Positions 7,629 to 14,166 of a stretch of DNA of 14,166 bases are shown piece after piece. Source of the stretch: Candidatus Kapaibacterium sp. (GTDB lineage: Bacteria; Bacteroidota; Ignavibacteria; Kapaibacteriales; UBA961). The stretch spans positions 1 through 14,166 of the forward strand of contig JALRHN010000040.1 in NCBI GenBank assembly GCA_023259575.1. Direction: 5' to 3'. The notes below the pieces were generated by a model. The model ran no database searches. It saw only the letters and a program-made list of their open reading frames with translations, and was not told the origin of the DNA. Both the position numbers and the translations under genes were made by a program. The number at the start of each line of letters is the position of its first letter. The stretch's first letter is position 1.

Positions 7629-8986
7629 TAATTACCCTTATAACGGTATTTTGTACCTGATGGGAATGGATTTGTGAGACGAAAATCGTCAAAACCGCTA
7701 TTATCTACAAATGTAAACTGTCTATTATCCTGATAAATCCAACGTGCATAAGATCTTCCATCGGAAGACCGTGGCGTTTTATCTGTTTGGAATGGTGGCC
7801 CAAGTATGATATATACCATTCCCATATCTGTCATCCATCCATCTGTATATGATCTAAAATTCTTATTAGCAAACTCTATTCTTTCATAATATTCTTCAAA
7901 TGCTTCATTGCGTGATGATGCTGGTGTTGGGTCTAGATTTTTCCAAAATTCATCAAATAATCTCTTTTGTTCATCTGGATCTTTCGATGATTTAATGATG
8001 TCTATATCTGCCTGCATTGCTACAAATCGCAATTGTTTTATTGCTTTTTCTAAATCTGTATAGACCATTCCATTTATTGTTTTTTCAATTGAAAGAGATC
8101 TTCTAGTTGTTGCGAGTATACTATCAGCTATCACGCCATTTTTCGATTCTTTAGCATATAATTGTATTGTATAATCTAGTGCTTTTAAGCTGAGAGCTTG
8201 CTTTACTGGCATATAGATTTGTTGCACCTTTGATGTTCCAGCACTATACATTATTGGCTCTGATTTTAAAACCACTTTATCATTATTATAGATCTCATAA
8301 AACATTGCTAATGTATCATTACTTGGATTTCCATGATGATATAATTCATAAAACAGGAAAAATCCATCGGATAAATCTGCGATATTATCTGAAATATGAG
8401 GCGTTATAAGTATCTTTCCATCTGTTTTTTCTTCAATCGAAGAAGCAAACATGATACTACTCATTTGATATGTAAATTGCTTGGAATCAGCCAAATATAA
8501 TTGAGGAATTTCTATCTTTTTTTCATGTCTATAATCCGATTTACCTAAAGCATCTTTAACGATGATGGTAATTGAATAATTACCCTTTGGAAGCATTGAA
8601 ATATGTTGATTATAATCAAATTCGGCATTTGCACCCCTTGACTGTTCATATTTTTCAACGAATAAAGATTTATCTATTTTTTTTTCGAACCATTTTTTAC
8701 CAGAATCATCTTTTATGGAAATAATTAATTCATACATTCCCTGAAAACCTAAAGGGACAGGAGTAAATTGTAATGCTTGATATGGTACAAGACAATATAC
8801 ATCTACTCTAGCTAAACTATCTATATCACTTTTAAACCAAAGAATATCACTAAATATTGAATGCTGTTCTTTTTGTTCCGAAATTTTGTTAGAGAATTGA
8901 GCCTTAACTTTACATGGAAAACATAGCAATACACACAATATGAAATATTGATACAGATGTATTTTTGAGCTATGAAAAATTTGCAT
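7628..8986 (-). CDS. Exported GWxTD-domain protein
   Basis: The 452-residue product has a signal peptide (hydrophobic 13-24, probable cleavage after VKA at 27-29). A central beta-rich region includes segments like PKGNYSITIIVKDALGKSDY (20 residues). The C-terminal GWxTD domain starts with FWKNLDPTPASSRNE, then GWMTDMGMVYIILGPP at about 383-398, WIYQ, FTFVD and DDFRLTNP. GWxTD domains are of unknown biochemical function and are found mainly in Bacteroidota/Chlorobiota relatives and Acidobacteriota, usually on exported proteins. The gene lies 17 bases after mnmA and overlaps the TPR lipoprotein gene by one base, so the three are probably one transcript. No Shine-Dalgarno site precedes the ATG. 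I infer that it works with the TPR lipoprotein in the periplasm. Confidence 0.88.
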   Translation of the reverse strand: MQIFHSSKIHLYQYFILCVLLCFPCKVKAQFSNKISEQKEQHSIFSDILWFKSDIDSLARVDVYCLVPYQALQFTPVPLGFQGMYELIISIKDDSGKKWFEKKIDKSLFVEKYEQSRGANAEFDYNQHISMLPKGNYSITIIVKDALGKSDYRHEKKIEIPQLYLADSKQFTYQMSSIMFASSIEEKTDGKILITPHISDNIADLSDGFFLFYELYHHGNPSNDTLAMFYEIYNNDKVVLKSEPIMYSAGTSKVQQIYMPVKQALSLKALDYTIQLYAKESKNGVIADSILATTRRSLSIEKTINGMVYTDLEKAIKQLRFVAMQADIDIIKSSKDPDEQKRLFDEFWKNLDPTPASSRNEAFEEYYERIEFANKNFRSYTDGWMTDMGMVYIILGPPFQTDKTPRSSDGRSYARWIYQDNRQFTFVDNSGFDDFRLTNPFPSGTKYRYKGN

Positions 8987-9003
8987 AAAAAATCTACAAA
9001 CGT

Positions 9004-10110
9004 TTAACTGTTAATTCTTTCTATAATACCACCACCAACTACATCATTCTCATGATATAGTACAATAGATTGTCCAGGAGTAATTGCCCGTCTAGGTTCT
9101 TGAAATACTACATGTAATTTACCATCTTCCTGTAAAGAGCACATTGCAAGAGCTCCATCATCTTTATATCTTATTTTGACGGTAAATAATTCTGGCTTGT
9201 TAAGGCTTTTACAAGAAATAAAATTCACATTACCAGCAATTAATTCATGTGAAAGCAAATCAGCATCTGTACCAACTTCCACAGTATTTGTATCTGCAAG
9301 TACATTTAACACATATAAAGGTTCTGGATAACTGATACCTAATCCTTTTCTTTGTCCTACAGTATAACCATGATAACCAGTATGTTGTCCTATTTCTTTC
9401 CCATGCATAAGAATTGGTCCACTTCCAGAAATATCTTCGAGATTTGGTACCATATCGTGAATAAATCTCTTGTAATCATTATCTGGTATAAAACAAATCT
9501 CATATGATTCAGGCTTTTTTTCTATTCCAAGATTAAAACGTTCTGCTTCTGCTCTAGATTGTTCTTTTGTAAATCCTGTTAAAGGGAAAATAGTTCTAGA
9601 TAAATGCTCTTGCTTAAGGCCCCATAAAGCATATGTTTGATCTTTTCTATTGTTAGTATCTCTTTTTAAATGATATCTATCAGTGTGTTGATTATAGGAA
9701 ATTTCAGCATAATGGCCTGTGGCGATCCACTGAGCTCCAAGAACATTTGCCTTTTTAATCATTTCGCCCCATTTAATTGTTCGATTGCATTTAACACAAG
9801 GATTTGGAGTATTTCCTGCTAAATAGTCTTCAACAAAATAATCGATAATTTCTTCTTTAAATGTGTCTGACCAATCAACCACATAATGAGGAATTCCAAG
9901 TGCATTACAGACGCGTCTTGCATCATTAATTCCATCTAAAGAGCAACATGTAGAATCATTTCCAACATTGCCTCCTATATCTTCATATCGGTATGTTTTA
10001 ATGGTAATGCCAATAACTTCATAACCCTGTTCATGCAATAAACATGCTGCAACAGAGGAATCTATACCGCCAGACATACCAACAAGTACTCTTTTTGGAT
10101 GTAATTTCAT
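9004..10110 (-). CDS. mnmA: tRNA-specific 2-thiouridylase MnmA
   Basis: MnmA adenylates and then thiolates the C2 of wobble uridine 34 in tRNAs for Lys, Glu and Gln. The 368-residue length is typical. The ATP-binding PP-loop SGGIDSS is at 13-19. The two catalytic cysteines are Cys105 in NPCVKCN and Cys206 in SYEICFIPD. TGHYAEI (131-137), KDQTYALWGL (156-165) and the C-terminal HGYTVGQRKGLGI (247-259) are also family hallmarks. An extra Cys pair (STCCSL, 53-58) is common in this sub-branch. It is the first gene of a minus-strand trio with the GWxTD and TPR genes and starts next to the divergent intergenic region, so its promoter should lie within 10111-10298. Confidence 0.97.
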   Translation of the reverse strand: MKLHPKRVLVGMSGGIDSSVAACLLHEQGYEVIGITIKTYRYEDIGGNVGNDSTCCSLDGINDARRVCNALGIPHYVVDWSDTFKEEIIDYFVEDYLAGNTPNPCVKCNRTIKWGEMIKKANVLGAQWIATGHYAEISYNQHTDRYHLKRDTNNRKDQTYALWGLKQEHLSRTIFPLTGFTKEQSRAEAERFNLGIEKKPESYEICFIPDNDYKRFIHDMVPNLEDISGSGPILMHGKEIGQHTGYHGYTVGQRKGLGISYPEPLYVLNVLADTNTVEVGTDADLLSHELIAGNVNFISCKSLNKPELFTVKIRYKDDGALAMCSLQEDGKLHVVFQEPRRAITPGQSIVLYHENDVVGGGIIERINS

Positions 10111-10298
10111 TACTATTATCTAAAAAATCTTGAAAACTGAACCTTGTAGACGATGCAAAATACTTATTAGTTAATAGTTTTTCTTTTACTATCTGAATTA
10201 CATTCAAAAAAAAATAGTAATGAGTTATTTTTACACGTTCTTACTTTTACATAAAAAGAATAGATTGATTCTTGATTATGTAAAATCAGGTGATTTTT
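10111..10298. promoter_or_regulatory. Divergent intergenic region between mnmA and the FkbM methyltransferase
   Basis: This AT-rich 188-base stretch separates two divergently transcribed genes and must hold the promoter of mnmA and probably that of the methyltransferase. I found no exact Bacteroidota-type TAnnTTTG/TTG promoter. The closest is TATTTTGC on the minus strand near 10155-10162, one T short. The last bases (AGGTGA, 10288-10293) could act as ribosome binding site for the ATG at 10299. Confidence 0.35.
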
Positions 10299-11036
10299 AT
10301 GAAAAATTCTATCAAACATATTCTGCAATTTGTACTTGGTTATGAGCGTTATTTATATTGGTTCTCTATCTTTATCATTAAAACGCTGCCTTGGAAAAAA
10401 AATGAAAGTGACTTTGTTGTATTCAATTCTTTGATAAAAGGTGATGGACTGATTCTAGATATCGGAGCAAATATTGGCGTTATGACATATCATTTAGCAA
10501 CCAATCATCCACAATCAACAATCATTGCTATAGAACCAATCCCTTCTTGTTTTCACACAATTCAACGAATAAAGAATAGATATTCATTGCATAATATTAA
10601 TATAATGCAAACAGCCTTGGGTAATTCAATTGGACACATTCATATGAATATTCCAATAATAGGGAATGCCAAACAACAAGGTTTAAGCCATATTGCTGAT
10701 ATTCCACAATGGCAGCATGAAGATGGAGAGATTCTTGAGTGTCCTATCACCACTGTAGATAGTTTGATAGATCAATTTGATGATAAATATCCATTAATAG
10801 CAATAAAAATGGATGTAGAAAATTATGAATCCCATGTTATTGCTGGGGCTTTACAAACATTAAAGCATTTTAAACCAATTGTTTATTGTGAATTATGGGA
10901 TAATGACAATAGATATGAATCAATACAATTAATGGAATCGATTGGTTATACAACAATGGTATATGAAAATAGTCAGCTAACACATTTTCGGCCAGGCATA
11001 TATAAAGGCTTAAATTTCTTTTTTATACATGAGTAA
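10299..11036 (+). CDS. FkbM-type SAM-dependent methyltransferase
   Basis: The product has 245 residues and is a class I methyltransferase of the FkbM (Methyltransf_21) family, enzymes often methylating sugars or small molecules. SAM motif I is LILDIGANIG (51-60), with the ribose-binding acidic residue in IAIEP (76-80, Glu79). The family-specific KMDVENYESHVIAGA (170-184) and KPIVYCELW (192-200) follow. The usual Gly in the DVEG motif is Asn175 here. A hydrophobic N-terminal stretch (about 8-30) may contact the membrane. An in-frame GTG at 10290 would add three residues; the ATG is preferred because AGGTGA precedes it at a workable distance. No glycosyltransferase or polysaccharide genes are adjacent, so its substrate cannot be inferred. 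It reads toward the 609-residue protein gene 140 bases downstream. Confidence 0.85.
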   Translation: MKNSIKHILQFVLGYERYLYWFSIFIIKTLPWKKNESDFVVFNSLIKGDGLILDIGANIGVMTYHLATNHPQSTIIAIEPIPSCFHTIQRIKNRYSLHNINIMQTALGNSIGHIHMNIPIIGNAKQQGLSHIADIPQWQHEDGEILECPITTVDSLIDQFDDKYPLIAIKMDVENYESHVIAGALQTLKHFKPIVYCELWDNDNRYESIQLMESIGYTTMVYENSQLTHFRPGIYKGLNFFFIHE

Positions 11037-11176
11037 ACTTTTATTGTCTATAATGATGTTAAGAGTACTCGATATACCAAACTCATAGATCGATATTTTG
11101 AACCTAGGCAACTTAACTATTGTCTATATTCAAAAAGTGGATTAATTTGCATCCAATAATATTAAAATTTGATAAT

Positions 11177-13006
11177 ATGACCCCTCTACATAATTTTCAT
11201 ATCCCAGTTATGGGAATGGCTTTCTCTATAGATACACCGTTGAAGGTTGCTCAATATGGCATTTCTTCTGTGATATCTATTATGGAAGAAGATTTATTGG
11301 AATTAATGCGCGAACATTATTGTAAAAAGTATGATATTCCATTTATTCCTGTACCTAAAAAGCAAGAAGATTCCCGAGCCAAGCGCATTACTGCATATTT
11401 AGATATGGTTCATGATTTGATCCAAAAGCAAATGGAAAATATGCTTGCTCAGCCTTTTCAGTTTGGACAAGACATAGTAAAATATTGTGAAATGCTTCCT
11501 GATGATTGTCATGTTAAGTTGCTATTTAGCAAAATGTTACATACAGTTGATAATGATGAAAGGTTACTATTAGAGCAAAAGATTAAATCTGAAATTAGGG
11601 CTGGATCAATAGATGTAAATATTATGTCTAAAGTTGATAATCTTGGTGCAGCACAAACAGGGGAGCCATTACCAGTTGAACAATCAGATGCATTATCAGC
11701 ATTACGTGGTTATGCACATAGTAAACTTCACTCTTCAATAGTATTTTCTGCTGGTTATAATCCTCGATTATATGGTTATATATCTGCTTTTGATGATTTT
11801 TTCCCAAATCAAGATGGTTATCTAAAAAAGAAAGTAATATTAAAAGTAAGTGATTATAGAAGTGCCTTAGTTCAAGGAAAGATTCTAGCTAAAAAAGGCA
11901 TTTGGGTTTCTGAGTTTCGTATAGAATCTGGTTTAAATTGTGGTGGCCATGCATTTGCTACAGATGGCTTGCTTATTGGTCCAATAATGGATTCTTTTAA
12001 AAATAATAGAATATCACTTCGACAAGAACTATATGAACTTTGTAATCAATCTTTGGTCAATCTTGGTAAAAATATATTCCCAGAAATACCTAATCAGCGT
12101 ATTACATATCAAGGTGGAATTGGAACTGGATATGAACAAAAGTTTATGATAGAGCATTATGAATTAAGTGGTACAGGTTGGGGAAGTCCTTTTCTATTAG
12201 TTCCAGAAGCTACAAATTTGGATGATACTACTTTACAAGCATTATCTACTGCAGAACCAGATGATTTCTATTTAAGTAATGCATCTCCATTAGGAATACC
12301 ATTTAATCATTTTAGAAAAAGTGGCTCTCAAAAATTACGCGATGACAGAGTTGCCGCTGGTAAGCCTGGAAATCCTTGTGTAAAAAAACTTTTGGTATCA
12401 AATACTGAATTTACTGAAGACCCAATTTGTACGGCCTCAATAAAATATCAACGGTTAAAAATAGCTCAGTTAAAGGAAGCTAATTTATCAGAAGAGCAAT
12501 ACAATAAGCAATTTCAATCTGTTATAGAGAAGGATTGTCTATGTACAGGCCTTGGAACTGCAGCACTCGTTAAAAATGATATTCATGATAAGCAATATAA
12601 GCCTGAAGGCGTCATTTTATGTCCAGGGCCAAATCTTAAATATTTCTCAGGAATATTTACTTTACAACAAATGGTTGATCACATTTATGGCAGGGCAAAT
12701 GTTCGTAATAATGTACAAAGACCCAATTTATTCATCAATGAATTAGTTCTGTATATTCAATATTTAAAGAAGGAAATTGATAAGAGCGCTTTAACTCTCA
12801 ATCAAAATACCTTTAGATATTTGAATTCCTTCAAAACAAATCTATTATCGGGAATAGAATATTATAAAGAACTCAATCAGCAATTTATGGAAGGATGCTG
12901 TAAGGGTGTGAATGTAGAATGTCCTGATATGCTAGAAGATCTTCACAAATTTCAAATTGAAATCCAAAATATAGAAATACCCTCTTTAATGGTACCCTCG
13001 CATTAA
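11177..13006 (+). CDS. Large conserved-looking protein, possibly a flavin TIM-barrel (NMO/FabK-like)
   Basis: From the ATG at 11177 the product has 609 residues, with no signal peptide or membrane segment. I recall similar hypothetical proteins in Bacteroidota but cannot name a family. The order of motifs recalls nitronate monooxygenase/FabK-like flavin barrels: FHIPVMGMAFSIDTPLKVA near the N-terminus (7-25), GLNCGGHAFATDG (252-264), TYQGGIGTGYEQ (310-321) and GTGWGSPFLLVPEAT (332-346). After the barrel-like part come conserved-looking Cys: NPC (Cys401), PIC (Cys418), DCLC (Cys454, Cys456), ILCPGPN (Cys482), which could bind a metal or Fe-S cluster, then a helical tail. An in-frame TTG at 11120 would add 19 residues; the ATG lies just before the first family-like motif and is preferred. 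A terminator follows. Catalytic function is inference only. Confidence 0.65.
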   Translation: MTPLHNFHIPVMGMAFSIDTPLKVAQYGISSVISIMEEDLLELMREHYCKKYDIPFIPVPKKQEDSRAKRITAYLDMVHDLIQKQMENMLAQPFQFGQDIVKYCEMLPDDCHVKLLFSKMLHTVDNDERLLLEQKIKSEIRAGSIDVNIMSKVDNLGAAQTGEPLPVEQSDALSALRGYAHSKLHSSIVFSAGYNPRLYGYISAFDDFFPNQDGYLKKKVILKVSDYRSALVQGKILAKKGIWVSEFRIESGLNCGGHAFATDGLLIGPIMDSFKNNRISLRQELYELCNQSLVNLGKNIFPEIPNQRITYQGGIGTGYEQKFMIEHYELSGTGWGSPFLLVPEATNLDDTTLQALSTAEPDDFYLSNASPLGIPFNHFRKSGSQKLRDDRVAAGKPGNPCVKKLLVSNTEFTEDPICTASIKYQRLKIAQLKEANLSEEQYNKQFQSVIEKDCLCTGLGTAALVKNDIHDKQYKPEGVILCPGPNLKYFSGIFTLQQMVDHIYGRANVRNNVQRPNLFINELVLYIQYLKKEIDKSALTLNQNTFRYLNSFKTNLLSGIEYYKELNQQFMEGCCKGVNVECPDMLEDLHKFQIEIQNIEIPSLMVPSH

Positions 13007-13052
13007 TGTAAGGGTTCTATTCTCACGAATAATATGAAAATCTAATGAGTAT

Positions 13053-13088
13053 AAAGGTACACATTCAATTGTGTACCTTTTGTGTTTT
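13053..13088 (+). terminator. Intrinsic terminator after the 609-residue protein gene
   Basis: AAAGGTACACA (13053-13063) pairs with TGTGTACCTTT (13070-13080) in a perfect 11-base stem with a six-base loop, followed by a T-rich run (TGTGTTTT). It lies 46 bases after the stop codon and fits a rho-independent terminator for the plus strand. Confidence 0.75.
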
Positions 13089-13179
13089 CACTATTGATTG
13101 GACTTTATACCTATTTATATGTATCATGCAAACTGGATATTTTCTTATATACTATGTCCCAAAATTTGCAAATAGAAAA

Positions 13180-13214
13180 AAAAAGCCTTCAGATTGATAA
13201 TCTGAAGGCTTTTT
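13180..13214 (-). terminator. Strong intrinsic terminator of the TonB-dependent receptor gene
   Basis: AAAAAGCCTTCAGATT (13180-13195) and AATCTGAAGGCTTTTT (13199-13214) form a perfect 16-base inverted repeat around GAT. On the minus strand it lies 16 bases past the receptor stop and ends in an unbroken run of T. On the plus strand it is also followed by T-rich sequence, so it may act in both directions and back up the terminator at 13053. Confidence 0.88.
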
Positions 13215-13230
13215 GATTTTTAAAGTATTC

Positions 13231-14166
13231 TTAGAATGAATAACGAACACCAAATTGCATTTGCATACGAGATAATAAATCACTGTATTGATAAGGATTT
13301 TCTTTATCTCTAAAGCTAAACATTGGGGCTCCTACTGGTAAAGCAGTACCATTAATACCAGCAGTATTTCCAGCTGCTGCTAAACCTTCAAAACGAATAA
13401 GTGCATCACTTTGATTAGGAACAATTCTAAATGGACTTGAACCTACATTAACAATATCTAAAGTTAATTCTAAATTATGTCCATCAGCAAATGGATTGCG
13501 AATATCTGCTGCCAAACGGAAATCGATACGATTATTCCATGGTTCACGAGCAGCATTACGTTCCATAATTGTACCACGAGCAGCATTTAAAGCCTCATCA
13601 CTAGAAATATAACGATCTAAAGCTGTATAAGCGGCATCTGATCTAGCGATCTTGGTATTTGCTCCAGAACCACTAACAGATACAAGATTAATATCATTGA
13701 TATCTTTAGGTACATAGATTAAGTCATTAGAGGTTTGTCCATCTGCATTTAAGTCACCATCATATACATATGAAAATGGCTGACCAGAGCGTCCTTCATA
13801 AAATACAGATGCTTTAAGAGTAAGTTCTGGCATAACTTCGATTTTATATGCTAAAGAACCTATCATACGATGAGGAATATCAAAATAAGAGCGTGATAAT
13901 GTAGGAGTATTTGGATTATCCTGAACATAATTAAAACGCCATTGTGAAACTGCTTGAGAAGATAAACCAGAGTTAATATCATACGATGCTGAGTTTGTAT
14001 AGGCAATCATAGCATCTAAACCAAAAGACCAAGACTTTTGTAGCTGAGCTGATACATTATAGGAATATCCCATATCTGTATTACTCAATAATATAATATT
14101 AGTAAACTTAGATCTACCATCTAAGAATCGAGGATTTGTGTTTCTTCCTGAGAAGCCACCATATAC
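13231..14166 (-). CDS. TonB-dependent outer-membrane receptor, C-terminal part
   Basis: The reading frame stays open to the right edge, so this is the last 311 residues of a larger gene whose start lies outside the window; a TTG at 14088 is internal. The protein shows the C-terminal barrel strands of TonB-dependent receptors of the carboxypeptidase-regulatory-like class: MGYSYNVSAQLQKSW, an FDIPHRMIGSLAYK strand, FYEGRSGQPFSYVYDGDLN, a DLNADGQTSNDLIYVP segment, a late NRIDFRLAADI strand, and a terminal GVRYSF ending in Phe, the barrel-assembly signal. These receptors import large ligands across the outer membrane using TonB energy; the ligand is unknown. Codon use differs from the neighbours: most Arg codons are CGT, not AGA, which is typical of highly expressed genes. 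A strong terminator follows. Confidence 0.88.
   Translation of the reverse strand, partial: VYGGFSGRNTNPRFLDGRSKFTNIILLSNTDMGYSYNVSAQLQKSWSFGLDAMIAYTNSASYDINSGLSSQAVSQWRFNYVQDNPNTPTLSRSYFDIPHRMIGSLAYKIEVMPELTLKASVFYEGRSGQPFSYVYDGDLNADGQTSNDLIYVPKDINDINLVSVSGSGANTKIARSDAAYTALDRYISSDEALNAARGTIMERNAAREPWNNRIDFRLAADIRNPFADGHNLELTLDIVNVGSSPFRIVPNQSDALIRFEGLAAAGNTAGINGTALPVGAPMFSFRDKENPYQYSDLLSRMQMQFGVRYSF

Noticed and set aside
11043..11128. Ten-base direct repeat ATTGTCTATA at 11043 and 11119 in the gap before the 609-residue protein gene
   Set aside because: Too short and AT-rich to claim as an operator; no symmetry, third copy or promoter element supports it.
12552..12746. Plus-strand open frame of 64 codons
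   Set aside because: Lies in another frame inside the 609-residue protein, over its conserved-looking Cys-rich stretch.
13089..13179. Possible small RNA or promoter between the two terminators
   Set aside because: Some -35/-10-like words can be picked out, but spacing is poor and AT-rich sequence yields such words by chance; nothing else supports a transcript.

Overview
The window is AT-rich and gene-dense. It looks like a member of the Bacteroidota/Chlorobiota (FCB) assemblage. The best indicators are a GWxTD-domain exported protein, a TPR lipoprotein with a PorW/SprE-like N-terminus, and a TonB-dependent receptor of the kind common in that group. An Ignavibacteria- or Kapabacteria-like lineage is my inference; no rRNA or other phylogenetic marker beyond protein-family resemblance is present. 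No tRNA, rRNA, insertion sequence, prophage gene or CRISPR array was seen.

Layout. At the left edge (1-1068) is an alpha/beta-hydrolase (lipase-like) gene that probably begins outside the window. Next comes a plus-strand run (1123-5428): a HIT-family nucleotide phosphorylase/hydrolase, the 16S rRNA dimethyltransferase rsmA (ATGA overlap with HIT), a PAP2/Aur1-like membrane phosphatase or transferase, a small Lys-rich exported protein, an outer-membrane barrel-like protein, and a hypoxanthine phosphoribosyltransferase. Facing it and separated by only 4 bases is a minus-strand trio (10110-5433) transcribed in the order mnmA, GWxTD protein, TPR lipoprotein; the last two share a TAATG junction. 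After a 188-bp divergent intergenic region come two plus-strand genes: an FkbM-type methyltransferase and a large conserved-looking protein of about 609 residues that I can only tentatively relate to nitronate-monooxygenase/FabK-like flavin TIM barrels. Two terminator hairpins (13053-13088 and 13180-13214) separate it from the C-terminal part of a TonB-dependent receptor, which runs in from the right edge on the minus strand.

Functional reading. The plus run mixes information-processing and nucleotide housekeeping (rsmA, HIT, hpt) with envelope genes (PAP2, exported small protein, barrel). The minus trio pairs tRNA 2-thiolation (mnmA) with two envelope proteins. The least explained parts are the 609-residue protein with its Gly-rich and Cys-rich motifs, the duplicated Lys-rich exported protein coupled to a barrel protein, and the coupled GWxTD/TPR pair. 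I did not find convincing evidence of a defence system, mobile element or other new multi-gene system.
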